Positions 7,027 to 15,309 of a DNA stretch of 36,585 bases are shown here, piece after piece. The notes beneath the pieces were generated by a model. It was not told the origin of the DNA and searched no databases. It saw only the letters and a list, made by a program, of their open reading frames with translations. This DNA is from Bdellovibrionales bacterium (GTDB taxonomy: Bacteria; Bdellovibrionota; UBA1018; JADZFF01). The number at the start of each line of letters is the position of its first letter. Position 1 is the stretch's first letter. The stretch is taken from the NCBI GenBank assembly GCA_020850015.1, contig JADZFF010000155.1:1-36585 (forward strand). Direction: 5' to 3'. A program made the translations under genes and the position numbers.

Positions 7027-7331
7027 CGGGCTCGCTCCATTGGGGTTCGAACATAGGTGAAGCAATGCCCGTGCCTTGTATGATCAAATTGCATGTGTCA
7101 TTTTTGACACGTACCGGATCACGCGGAAATCGGGTGAATATGCCGTGAAATGGCTTGTTTTTGGGCGCTCCCGAGGCGCGGGCCCTGTTCAGGTTCTGGT
7201 CATATGCTCAGCGCGGAACGCGATCCGCTGGGGCGAACCCGCGCGAACCCGTGCGCAGGGCCATCCCCGCGGGCTGGCCCGTGCGTTGCAGCACATCTGC
7301 TCATCTGCACACCCGAAAAGGAGAACCTAGG
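7027..7331. other. Divergent intergenic region with a small palindrome
   Basis: The region separates two lipoprotein genes transcribed away from each other. GTGTCA (7095-7100) and TGACAC (7105-7110) form a 6-bp inverted repeat around TTTT, the shape of a dimeric repressor operator. A ribosome site AAGGAGAA (7318-7325) serves the gene at 7332. No RNA gene is recognised. Confidence 0.4.
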
Positions 7332-7970
7332 ATGAAAGCCTCTATTGCCCTATTTTCGTTTTTTTCCGACCGCCGGTCCTCCGGCCTTCGCGCCGCCGCC
7401 GCCTCGCTGGCGATCTTGAGCCTCACGGCCGCCGGCTGCGGCACCCCGGACGACATGGAGGGCGTGGAGCGCATCAATTTCCGCCTCACCGTCACCGAGA
7501 ACGGGGAGTTGCTTCCCGGCTCGCAGCAGGCCGTCGTGCACGCGCAGGCCTACGATAATTACACGGGCAACTTCGTCGCCGTCGACCCCACGAACGTGAC
7601 GCTTGTGCTGGGCAAGGCCCTCATCGTGAAGCCGCTCGACGAAACCTACAGGGATCTCGACCCGGAGACCTTCGAGCTCTCGATCGTCGTCGGCGAGAAC
7701 GGCGCTGCGCAATGCGGCCTTACCGACTACGCAGAGTCCGGCGACGGAACCACGCTCACGGTCCAATACGCCTGCGATCTCGCCGACGGCACGGTCGCCT
7801 CAGTGGGAGGCGTGATCAATCGCATGCGCCGGGCCTTCGAGCCCAGCCGCCGCATCGGTGAGGACCGCAGCGAGCGCCTCGCCGTGCTGACCGACTCGGA
7901 CCATGGCCGCCACCTCCCGGCCCAAGGGGACCGCCTGAGCGGCGGCAACTCGGGCGCGGCGGCGATCTGA
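7332..7970 (+). CDS. Lipoprotein of unknown function
   Basis: This 212-residue protein has an unusually long basic n-region before the hydrophobic core. The lipobox is LTAAGC, with the lipidated Cys near residue 37. The mature part (INFRLTVTENGELLPGS, a YDNYTGNFVAVDPTNVTLVLG stretch) looks beta-rich, with two further Cys (QCGL, YACDL) that could pair. The last 45 residues are basic and low in hydrophobics and may be unstructured. The start is backed by AAGGAGAA at good spacing, and the gene ends in a strong terminator, so it is probably a single-gene unit. I recognise no family. Confidence 0.72.
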   Translation: MKASIALFSFFSDRRSSGLRAAAASLAILSLTAAGCGTPDDMEGVERINFRLTVTENGELLPGSQQAVVHAQAYDNYTGNFVAVDPTNVTLVLGKALIVKPLDETYRDLDPETFELSIVVGENGAAQCGLTDYAESGDGTTLTVQYACDLADGTVASVGGVINRMRRAFEPSRRIGEDRSERLAVLTDSDHGRHLPAQGDRLSGGNSGAAAI

Positions 7971-8020
7971 TCTCGTCCTGAGACTCGTTGAAAGTATCCC
8001 TTTCGGGTAACGCAGAAAGT

Positions 8021-8071
8021 CCGGCGCTGCGCTGGGGACAAAGAGCCCCCGCAGCGCCGGCATCTTTTTTT
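8021..8071 (+). terminator. Strong intrinsic terminator after the 7332 lipoprotein gene
   Basis: There are 11-bp perfect arms (8021-8031 with 8050-8060) and an inner GGGG/CCCC pairing, followed by a T7 run (8065-8071). It separates the plus-strand lipoprotein gene from convergent metF. Confidence 0.88.
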
Positions 8072-8089
8072 GGGGCCCGCGGCGCCCGC

Positions 8090-8968
8090 TCAGGCTCGCG
8101 CCGGAAAACGCTCCCGAACCAGAGGCGCCAGGCGCTCGACGGCTTCGCGGCGGTTCAGTGCGTAGAGGTGAACCCCGTCCACCCCGTGATCCAGAAGCTC
8201 CTCCACCTGCCGGGCGGCGTGGTCCAGGCCGAACTTCTCCTGGTCGGCGTCGCTCCTGCCGTGCAGGCCCCTCATGACCTTCGCGGGAATGGTGCAGCCG
8301 CAGAGAATGCTGAAGCGGGTGATCTGGGAATAGTTGGAGATCGGCAGGATGCCCGCCACCACGGGCACCTGGATCCCCTTCCTGCGAAGACGCTCGCGAA
8401 ACCTGAAAAAATAGGTGTTTTCCAGGAAGAATTGGGTCACCACGAAGCGCGCGCCCTGATCGATCTTGAGCTTCAGGAAATCCAGGTCGCGCTCCTCGGA
8501 CGCGGCCTCGACGTGCCCCTCCGGGTATCCCGCGCAGGCCAGGCTCAGGTCCGTCTCCCGGGTGGCGAGCGCAAGCAGGTCGCTCGCGTGCGCGAGCCCT
8601 CCCTCGGAAACGGCGAAGGGGCCTCCGGCCTTCGGCGGGTCACCCCGGAGCGCGATCACGTTCAGCACTCCGCTGGCGCGGATCCGCGCCAGCGCATCCG
8701 AAAGCTCCGAGCGCGTGTGCCCCGCGCAGGTGAGGTGCGCCATCGCAGGCACGCCGAGCCCGCCCTGGATGTGGGAGAGCAGGGCCCCGGTACTCTCGCG
8801 GTTTCCGCCGCCGGCGCCATAGGTCACCGAGATGAAATCGGGCCGGAAGGCCCGGTATTCCTCGAGACGCTCCTTCAGCGTGGCCAGGCCCGCGGGCGTC
8901 TTCGGTGGGAAGATCTCGATCGAAAGCAGAGGCCGATCGGGCCGGAATAGGTCCGGAATGCGTTTCAT
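8090..8968 (-). CDS. metF: Methylenetetrahydrofolate reductase
   Basis: This 292-residue protein is the normal length for bacterial MetF, a FAD-dependent TIM-barrel enzyme. It reduces 5,10-methylene-THF to 5-methyl-THF, the methyl donor for methionine synthesis. Family motifs in order: SIEIFPPKT near residue 17 (with the catalytic Glu), FISVTYGAGGGNRES, HLTCAGHTRSEL, NVIALRGDPP, FVVTQFFLENTYFFRF and VVAGILPISNY. It lies six bases downstream of the SMP-30-like gene at the end of a minus-strand run, but no other methionine gene is adjacent. Confidence 0.96.
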   Translation of the reverse strand: MKRIPDLFRPDRPLLSIEIFPPKTPAGLATLKERLEEYRAFRPDFISVTYGAGGGNRESTGALLSHIQGGLGVPAMAHLTCAGHTRSELSDALARIRASGVLNVIALRGDPPKAGGPFAVSEGGLAHASDLLALATRETDLSLACAGYPEGHVEAASEERDLDFLKLKIDQGARFVVTQFFLENTYFFRFRERLRRKGIQVPVVAGILPISNYSQITRFSILCGCTIPAKVMRGLHGRSDADQEKFGLDHAARQVEELLDHGVDGVHLYALNRREAVERLAPLVRERFPARA

Positions 8969-8974
8969 AGGCGT

Positions 8975-9883
8975 CTAGAGCTGATAGGCCGAGATCATGT
9001 TCTCGTTCATGCGCGGCACGATGATCTGCTTCAGGTCCGGCACGTACCCCAGGTCGGCCGCGCCTTTGAACCCTTCGAAAAGCAGCTCGGGCTTGCCGGC
9101 CTGCGAGACGCGCCAGATCTTCCCCGCGACCCAATCCGAAACCAGGTAGGCGCCCGAGGCTTCCCGCTCCAGGCCATCGAGGTTTCCGAGCGGCGCGGGG
9201 GTGATGAGCTTCTTCTCCCGCGTGCGCAGATGAACGGAATAGAGGTGGCCGGGCGTCTTCACCGCCCAGTTGTCGAATCCCGCCCCCCAGGGCGCCACGA
9301 CCAGCGAGTCGCCCACGACCAGCAGCCCGTTCGGGGACTCCGCCGCCTCGCCCTCGAAAAACACCTTGGCCTGCCCCGACCCGTCGATCTGGTAAATCTT
9401 GTTCACGACCGTGTCGGAAACGTAGATGTCGCCGTTCGGACCCACCTCCACGTCGTTGAGGAACTTCGCTCCCTCGATCTTCACCTCGCGGACCTGCTTG
9501 CCCGAGGAGATCCGAAAGCCCAAGACACGATCGATGTCGGACACCCAAAGCACTCCCCGATGCGAGCGCATGCCCTTGGGGGCGTTCAGGCCCGTCACCC
9601 ACTTCACGTTCACGCCTCTTCCGTTCTGCCGGCGCTTCTCGATCCAGCCTTTGCCGTCCTTCTCGTTCGGCGCGCCCGCCACGTTCGAAACGAACAGCAG
9701 TTTGCTCTCCGGATCAAAGAATGCGCTCTCGGGCGCGGCGCAGGCATCGCAGGCGGACCAGACCTCGGTGCGGTCCTTCTTCGCCCCTTTTCCCACCGGG
9801 CTCACCTGAATGGGCGCGGCGGAAGCCGCGGAGGAAAGGACCAGGGCGAACAGGGAAACAAGAACCGGACGGATGGGATTCAC
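8975..9883 (-). CDS. Secreted SMP-30/gluconolactonase-like beta-propeller protein
   Basis: This 302-residue protein has a signal peptide (cleavage near SAAS-AAP, about residue 22). Six-bladed propeller repeats typical of SMP-30/strictosidine-synthase-like proteins follow: LLFVSNVAG, GVLWVSDIDRVLGF, GDIYVSDTVVNKIYQIDGSG, PNGLLVVGDSLVVAP, GAYLVSDWVAGKIWRV. The last blade ends IIVPRMNENMISAY. Members bind a divalent metal in the propeller centre and hydrolyse lactones or phosphoesters, or serve as binding proteins; the substrate is unknown. The paired Cys near residue 45 (ACDACA) may form a disulfide. It is tightly packed between ppx and metF in one transcription unit. Confidence 0.8.
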   Translation of the reverse strand: MNPIRPVLVSLFALVLSSAASAAPIQVSPVGKGAKKDRTEVWSACDACAAPESAFFDPESKLLFVSNVAGAPNEKDGKGWIEKRRQNGRGVNVKWVTGLNAPKGMRSHRGVLWVSDIDRVLGFRISSGKQVREVKIEGAKFLNDVEVGPNGDIYVSDTVVNKIYQIDGSGQAKVFFEGEAAESPNGLLVVGDSLVVAPWGAGFDNWAVKTPGHLYSVHLRTREKKLITPAPLGNLDGLEREASGAYLVSDWVAGKIWRVSQAGKPELLFEGFKGAADLGYVPDLKQIIVPRMNENMISAYQL

Positions 9884-9894
9884 GAGGCACTCCT

Positions 9895-10848
9895 TCAGGG
9901 GTTCGCGAGCGCCAGGCGCTCCATCTCCTGCTCCAGGACGCCGTCCCGGAGCGAATACTCGGTAGTCAGGATGACCTGCGCCCCGAGGGCGATCAGGGTT
10001 TCCTCCAGCAAGAGGGCCCCCGCGAGGATCAGATCCACGCGTTTCGGTTCCATGCCGGGGATGGCCAGGAGCTGCTTCGTCGTCATCGGAATCATCTCGC
10101 GCACCAGGGCGCTGAGGGCGCTGCGGCGGATCGAGCCCGGAATGTCGCCACGCGACTTACGAAGTATCCTGCGGAGAGCGCGAATGGTGCCGCTCGATCC
10201 CAGCACCGTCCTCACCTCCGGCCACTGCGTCCTCGCCTTCTGGCGCGCGAAGGCCCGTTTCACATGCCGGCGAAGCGCCTTGATCTGAGGCGGCTCGCCG
10301 GCCTCGGCCGATCCCCGTTGGCGCTTGTGAAGGGGCGCCTGGAGGAAAAGCTGTTTCAGCCGGTTGGCGCCGAGATCGAAGCTATGACTGTCGAGACAGG
10401 CCCGCTTGTAGCAGACGCTGATCTCCGTGCTTCCGCCGCCGATATCCACGAGCGCGAAGAGGCCCGAGGGCGGGCGCTCGTTGGAGAGGATCCCCTTGGC
10501 GATGAGCCGGGCCTCCTCCCGCCCCGAGATCACCTGAATCGCGATGCCGGTTTCGCGGCGGACGCGCGCGATCAGGGCTCGGGCATCGCGGGTGTTTCGG
10601 AGCGCGGCGGTGGCGAAGGCGGCGACGTGGTCCACCTGCATGGCGCGGATCACGCCTCCGAAGCTTTTCAGGGCCCGCACGGTACGCGCTACGGCTTCCC
10701 GGCGCAGACGGCCGGTCTCGAACACGCCGTCGCCCAGGCGCACCATCACCTTCTCTCGATGGACGCGCCGCGCGCGATGAAACGAATCCACGGTGTAGAC
10801 GTCGAAGCGAACCGAGTTGGAGCCGAGATCGATGATCGCGAGCTTCAC
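9895..10848 (-). CDS. ppx: Ppx/GppA-family exopolyphosphatase/phosphatase
   Basis: The protein is about 317 residues. The actin-like ATPase fold shows AIIDLGSNSVRF at the very N-terminus, FATAALRNTRDA, the catalytic-loop GREEARLIAKG, VDIGGGSTEIS and a VLGSSGTIRAL segment. It removes terminal phosphate from inorganic polyphosphate or from pppGpp; the two activities cannot be separated by eye. The open frame extends upstream to 10959, but that extension is Arg/Gly-rich with no homology. GTG 10848, preceded by AAAGGGAA, gives the canonical start. It is the short form lacking the C-terminal HD domain. Being directly downstream of ppk favours a polyphosphate role. Confidence 0.9.
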   Translation of the reverse strand: MKLAIIDLGSNSVRFDVYTVDSFHRARRVHREKVMVRLGDGVFETGRLRREAVARTVRALKSFGGVIRAMQVDHVAAFATAALRNTRDARALIARVRRETGIAIQVISGREEARLIAKGILSNERPPSGLFALVDIGGGSTEISVCYKRACLDSHSFDLGANRLKQLFLQAPLHKRQRGSAEAGEPPQIKALRRHVKRAFARQKARTQWPEVRTVLGSSGTIRALRRILRKSRGDIPGSIRRSALSALVREMIPMTTKQLLAIPGMEPKRVDLILAGALLLEETLIALGAQVILTTEYSLRDGVLEQEMERLALANP

Positions 10849-11007
10849 GGGGATTCCCTTTCCCGGACGGAGCCCCAGACCCACGAGAGCGGCGCGGATC
10901 GGACGTCCCATCCGTCGACGCGCTCCCGGCGCGACCTGCTCCCGCTGCGGCTCAAGCAATCCCTCACCCCCGTGTCCTCACTAAGTGACAGCAAGCGCGC
11001 GCCACTG

Positions 11008-13089
11008 TCAACGGGAACCCGGGGGTTTGGTGCCCCGAGAGCGGGCCCGCGTGAGCAGGAGCTCGTGGATGCCGGCCTCCGCGCTCTCGTCGCCGGAGGA
11101 GCGGAGCAGGTAGGATCCGTCGGGCCTGAGGTCCCAGGTCTGCACCCGATCCGAGAGCATGAGGCGCAAGAGGTCCCAGAGCTCCCTCCGGTTCTCCTTC
11201 GCCTCCACGGGCGCGACGATCTCCACCCGGTTGTTCAGGTTGCGGTACATCCAGTCGGCCGAGCCGATGAGGAACTTGCCGTCCACCGGCTCCTTCGCGC
11301 CTTGCCGGAAGTAGAACACCCGGGAGTGCTCCAGGAAGCGGCCGATCGCCGAGTGCACGCGGACCTTATCGCTGAGGCCCTTCACGCCCGGCCGCAGGCA
11401 GCAGAAGCCGCGGACGATCAGCTCCACACTCACCCCCGCTTGGGAGGCCTCGTACAGTGCCTCGCAGACCGCGTGGTCTTCCAGGCTGTTCATCTTGGCG
11501 ATGATCTGAGCATCGCCCCCCGCTCGCGCGATGTCCGTCTCCTTGCGAATGAAGTCCATGAAGCGCTCGCGCATGTTCACGGGCGCCACCAGGAACTTGC
11601 GGTAGTTGCGCTTCAGCGAGAGCCCCGTCAGGTAGTTGAAGACCTCGATAAGCTCGTTCGTGAGCTTCGGATCGGCCGTGAAGAGGCCAAAGTCGGTGTA
11701 GAGCTTGGCCGTGTCGGCGTTGTAGTTGCCCGTGCCCACGTGCGCGTAGAGGCGGAACTGCCCCTCTTCCTGCCGCACCACGAGCGCAACCTTGGCGTGA
11801 GTCTTGAGGCCCACCACGCCGTAAACGACGTGCACTCCGGACTTCTCCAGCACTTCGGCGGAATAGACGTTTCTGGCCTCGTCGAAGCGGGCCTGGAGCT
11901 CCACCACGCACACCACCTGTTTGCCCTTCTCGGCGGCGCGGATCAGGAGCGGAATCAGCGGGCTCTCGCTCCCCGACCGGTAGAGCACGATCTTTAGCGC
12001 CAGCACCTGCGGATCCTCGGCCGCCGCGCGCACGAACCGCTCCACGCTCCCCGAGAAGCTCTCGTAGGGATGGTGCACCAGGACGTCCTGCTCGCGCAGC
12101 ACGCGGAACATGTCCACGCCCTCCTCGCTGAAAGCCGCGGGCGTCACGGGCACCCAGGGTTTGAAGCGCAGGGCCGGCATGTTGAGATTCGCGATCTCCG
12201 TGAGGTTCCGGTAGAAAAGCTCCTGGTTCTCGTAGAGGTCGTCGTCGCCCAGCTCCAGCTCCGTCTTCAGGAGCTTCAGCACCCAGGGGTCGGCGTTCTT
12301 GCCGTGCTCCACCCGCACGATATCGGCCATGCGGCGCAGGCGCAGCTCCTCCTCCACGCGGTCGAGCAGATCCTCGGCTTCGTCCTTCACCTGATCGATG
12401 TCGGCGTTCCGGGTGACGCGGAAAGCAGTGACATTCTCCACCACCATCTCCGGGAAGAACTCCTCGAGGTGGTGCTCGATCAGCTCGCGGAGCGCGAGGA
12501 AGCGGTATCCGCCCGCCATGTCGTCGGGATTGAGCCTGATCCACTGGGGCAGCACGTCCGGGATCTTGATCCGCGCGAAGAGCCCCTGCTTGGTCTTCGG
12601 GTGATGGAGCTTCACGCCGAGCGACACGGACAGATTCGACAGGAAGGGAAATGGATGCGCCGGATCTACAGCCAGGGGCGTGAGCACGGGGAAAACACGA
12701 GTGCGGAACACATGGGCAGCGAGTTCCTTCTCCGCGTTTGAGAGCCCCTTCCAGGGCACGAGCGCGACCCCCGCCTTCTCAAGCTCCGGCATGAGCTCGT
12801 CATGGAAACATCTCGCGCGCGCCTCCACGAGCTCTTGCACCACCTGGCGGACGGAGTGGAGGAGCTGCTTGGGCGAAACCTCGTCGGAGCCCACCTTCGG
12901 CACGCCCCGGTATTCCAGGCGCTGGAGATAGCCCACGCGCTTCATGAAAAACTCGTCGAGGTTCGAGGTGAAAATCGAGAGGAAGCGCACCCGCTCCAGA
13001 AGCGGATGCGAGGGGTCGCGCGCCTGGTGGAGCACGCGCCGGTTGAACTCCAGCCAGCTCAGATCACGGTTGAAAAAACGGTCGCTCAT
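11008..13089 (-). CDS. ppk: Polyphosphate kinase 1
   Basis: This 693-residue protein is the usual length. It reversibly polymerises the ATP gamma-phosphate into polyphosphate at the membrane. The N-terminal domain opens with FFNRDLSWLEFNRRVL, followed by SIFTSNLDEFFMKRVG. The two catalytic histidines lie at His431 (GLKTHAKVALVVR, the phosphorylated residue equivalent to E. coli His435) and His588 (GRFLEHSRVFYF, equivalent to His592). ATG 13089 is chosen over the upstream TTG 13101 because it starts directly at the conserved N-terminus. Neighbouring ppx provides the opposing activity. Upstream, 13090-13174 contains a small inverted repeat but no gene. Confidence 0.97.
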   Translation of the reverse strand: MSDRFFNRDLSWLEFNRRVLHQARDPSHPLLERVRFLSIFTSNLDEFFMKRVGYLQRLEYRGVPKVGSDEVSPKQLLHSVRQVVQELVEARARCFHDELMPELEKAGVALVPWKGLSNAEKELAAHVFRTRVFPVLTPLAVDPAHPFPFLSNLSVSLGVKLHHPKTKQGLFARIKIPDVLPQWIRLNPDDMAGGYRFLALRELIEHHLEEFFPEMVVENVTAFRVTRNADIDQVKDEAEDLLDRVEEELRLRRMADIVRVEHGKNADPWVLKLLKTELELGDDDLYENQELFYRNLTEIANLNMPALRFKPWVPVTPAAFSEEGVDMFRVLREQDVLVHHPYESFSGSVERFVRAAAEDPQVLALKIVLYRSGSESPLIPLLIRAAEKGKQVVCVVELQARFDEARNVYSAEVLEKSGVHVVYGVVGLKTHAKVALVVRQEEGQFRLYAHVGTGNYNADTAKLYTDFGLFTADPKLTNELIEVFNYLTGLSLKRNYRKFLVAPVNMRERFMDFIRKETDIARAGGDAQIIAKMNSLEDHAVCEALYEASQAGVSVELIVRGFCCLRPGVKGLSDKVRVHSAIGRFLEHSRVFYFRQGAKEPVDGKFLIGSADWMYRNLNNRVEIVAPVEAKENRRELWDLLRLMLSDRVQTWDLRPDGSYLLRSSGDESAEAGIHELLLTRARSRGTKPPGSR

Positions 13090-13174
13090 CCAGGTGCTCA
13101 AAGTCTTCTAAGATTAACGGAAATGACGCTGTGCAGTGTGTTCGTTTTCCGTTAGGAAACGGCGTTTGTAAAGC

Positions 13175-14083
13175 TTAGCGAATCTCCAGATCGGCACCCA
13201 CACCGAAGTGATCCGACAGAGGTCTGCCGCAGCTTCGGGGATGATCAAAAAACAGTTGGGTTTCAGCGACTTCAAGGCTCGCGCTCCCTCCCACCCAGAC
13301 CTGATCGATCCGGCAGCTGGGGGTCTGGGGGGAATACTGACGGGAAAAGGGGTTTCGTTCGGGATCGAAGCTGAGCCCCTGCCAGCGAACCCGATCCAGG
13401 ATCACCGGACGGCCCCCGGGGGCGGGGCGCCGCCCCTCGCGAACGGCATCCAGGTAGTCGGGGTGCGCGTCCCGAAGCCCCGAGTCCCGCGCAAAGGCCG
13501 CATAGGCGCCGCATCGGGGCGTGAAATTGAAATCGCCCACGACCACCTGCGGGGCACCGCGGGCGGCATGTTGGAGCGTGAAGTCCACGAGCTCGCGGGC
13601 CTGGTGGGCGCGGAGCGCGTCGGCCTCGGGGCCCCCGGCATTCAGGTGGGTATTGAACAGATCGAGCTCGCGCCCCGAGGGAAGGGCCAGACGAGCATGC
13701 AGTGCTCCCTTGCAGGCCAGCCGATCCGTGCCGGTGGCGCGCGAGTACCGTGTCCTGGCCGTCGTCACGATGGGGTAACGCGACAGCAGCAGGAGGCCTG
13801 AGCCCTGCTGGAAGCCCCCAGGAGCCTGCTCGCCCCAGGCCCGATGTGGGAACCCAGAAAGCTCACCCAGGGCAGCGATCGCCCGACGCGAAAAGACTTC
13901 CTGAAGCGCGATCACGTCGGCCCCGGTGTCCACGAGGCGGCGCGCGATCTCTCCGAGGCGGTCCGGATCGACCAACAGGGGCCCCGGAAGCGCCCAGACG
14001 TTGTAGGTGAGCACGCGAAGCCGATCCGCCGCCGGAATCACCGCGGCCTGGGGCTTCAGGAGGTTCGAAGCAAAGGCCTCCAT
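13175..14083 (-). CDS. Endonuclease/exonuclease/phosphatase (EEP) family hydrolase
   Basis: This 302-residue protein is close to the neutral sphingomyelinase/DNase I branch. Motifs are LRVLTYNVWALPG, ADVIALQEVFSRRA (metal-binding Glu), FNTHLNAGG, VVVGDFNFTPRCG, RIDQVWVGG and a final LSDHFGVGADLEI (catalytic Asp-His). No clear signal peptide is present, although the N-terminus is mildly hydrophobic. It may act on phosphodiesters of lipids or nucleic acids; the neighbouring GDPD suggests phospholipid head-group metabolism. It is same-strand with GDPD (45 bases upstream) and ppk (85 bases downstream). Confidence 0.88.
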   Translation of the reverse strand: MEAFASNLLKPQAAVIPAADRLRVLTYNVWALPGPLLVDPDRLGEIARRLVDTGADVIALQEVFSRRAIAALGELSGFPHRAWGEQAPGGFQQGSGLLLLSRYPIVTTARTRYSRATGTDRLACKGALHARLALPSGRELDLFNTHLNAGGPEADALRAHQARELVDFTLQHAARGAPQVVVGDFNFTPRCGAYAAFARDSGLRDAHPDYLDAVREGRRPAPGGRPVILDRVRWQGLSFDPERNPFSRQYSPQTPSCRIDQVWVGGSASLEVAETQLFFDHPRSCGRPLSDHFGVGADLEIR

Positions 14084-14128
14084 GCCTTCATCATCGACTC
14101 CCTGCGTTCAGTTCCTGTCAGGAGCGCG

Positions 14129-14920
14129 TTAGATCTGCGCTGGGAAGTGGGAGAGGCAGGCCCGGACGCGATTCGTGGTGAGGTAATCCACGCCCCAGTC
14201 CGCGTACTTGAGCATGGCCTCGTCGCGGTCGACGGTCCAGACGCTCACGCCCAACCCCCGCTCCTGGAGCCGCCTCACGGCGGCGCGAGTGGGGCGGTTC
14301 ACGCTCACGCCGTCCATGCCGACCGTGGTGTACCAGGAGAGCGCCGAGACGTGAAACAGCCCGGCGCCGGCGGCCACGAGAAGGCTGGACTCCGCCCGGA
14401 ACGCAAGCTCGGAAAGCAACTTGGCCTTGAACGAAATGTACCGCACTCGGTCCGGATGCGTGGCGAAGGCCTCGGTCAGCGCGCTCAAGGTCGCGCCCGA
14501 AGGGCGATCCTTCAGCTCCACGAAGAGCCCGGAACGCGTGGGCTTGAGCACGGCGATGGCGTCGTCGATCGTGGGAACGGGTTCACCGTTGAGGAGCTCG
14601 CATCGCTCTCGGACCTGCGCCCAGAGCTGTTCGGAAACCTTCCCCCGCGGACAGTCCTCGGCGGCGCCCGCGCGGGTTCGTGTGGTGCGCTCGAGCTTCG
14701 CGTCGTGCATGAGGATCCCCACGCCGTCCGCCGTGTGGCGGACGTCGAACTCCACGAAGGCCGCTCCCAGGTCCGCCGCGGATCTCAGCGCGGCCAAGGA
14801 GTTTTCCAACTGCTCGGCGCTGTTGCCCCGATGCGCCACGCACAGAGGCTGCGGCGAGGCCTTGGCCGGCGCGCTGGATGCCAATAACGCAGGAATCAAA
14901 GCCAGAGCCGCGAAACGCAT
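14129..14920 (-). CDS. Secreted glycerophosphodiester phosphodiesterase
   Basis: This 263-residue protein has a signal peptide (cleavage about residue 22, after AKA). The GDPD TIM-barrel carries the catalytic HRGNSAEQLENS start, FVEFDVRHTADGVGILMHDA (metal Glu and Asp plus the general-base His), VPTIDDAIAVL, LFVELKD, and a C-terminal GVSVWTVDRDEAM...GVDYLTTNR. It hydrolyses glycerophosphodiesters to glycerol-3-phosphate and an alcohol. Export implies action on lipid breakdown products in the periplasm or outside. A Cys pair (CPRG, RCELLNG) may be a disulfide. It is the first gene of the minus-strand run that continues into EEP, ppk and ppx, linking phosphate release with polyphosphate storage. 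Confidence 0.92.
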   Translation of the reverse strand: MRFAALALIPALLASSAPAKASPQPLCVAHRGNSAEQLENSLAALRSAADLGAAFVEFDVRHTADGVGILMHDAKLERTTRTRAGAAEDCPRGKVSEQLWAQVRERCELLNGEPVPTIDDAIAVLKPTRSGLFVELKDRPSGATLSALTEAFATHPDRVRYISFKAKLLSELAFRAESSLLVAAGAGLFHVSALSWYTTVGMDGVSVNRPTRAAVRRLQERGLGVSVWTVDRDEAMLKYADWGVDYLTTNRVRACLSHFPAQI

Positions 14921-15054
14921 ACGAACCCCCCGTGAGAAAGCCTCAACCGATCACGCGCCGCGGGGCGCGCGCAAGTGAGATCTCCGTAAGTGGGCTATTT
15001 CGGAGCGGGGCGCGTTCCCTCGACCTGCGAGCCGAGCTGCTTCAGGCGGGCGAG

Positions 15055-15132
15055 GGAGTTTCATATCCCCTAGGATATGAAACTCCGCGGGGTCTGAGCA
15101 GTGTCACAATTGACCCTGTCCAGACCCCGCGG
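15055..15132. repeat. Two abutting perfect inverted repeats (possible mobile-element relic)
   Basis: The first has 14-bp arms (15055-15068 and 15073-15086) with a 4-base loop; it is AT-rich against a GC-rich background. The second has 12-bp arms (15086-15097 and 15121-15132), the arms beginning CCGCGGGGTCTG. Its loop contains a GTCA-CAAT-TGAC palindrome. They lie between divergent genes, so a terminator role is unlikely. Arms like GGGGTCTG...CAGACCCC occur at ends of small non-autonomous elements and REP-like repeats, which is my best guess. The rest of 14921-15309 contains no gene; the ribosome site AAGGGAAG for the next gene is at 15302-15309. Confidence 0.65.
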
Positions 15133-15309
15133 ATGGGTGAGGAGATTTGCAACGGGATGCATTTGCGCCCCGTCTGGCCCTGAAGATAACCGCAGTGCGT
15201 TAGTCACCCCACTGACAGGTTCGTGCGCAATTTCGGATCGTCCTGGCGGGGGGTACCTGGCGTTTCCGGCTGGCCAACCCGCCGGATCACAAGGATAATT
15301 CAAGGGAAG

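Noticed and set aside
13130-13155. Inverted repeat (CGTTTTCC/GGAAACG) as terminator of the EEP gene
   Set aside because: No T tract follows on either strand. It may be chance or a minor regulatory element.
15230-15300. Possible c-di-GMP-type riboswitch before the YdcK-like gene
   Set aside because: The region folds into a GC hairpin but lacks the conserved GEMM core and receptor motifs.
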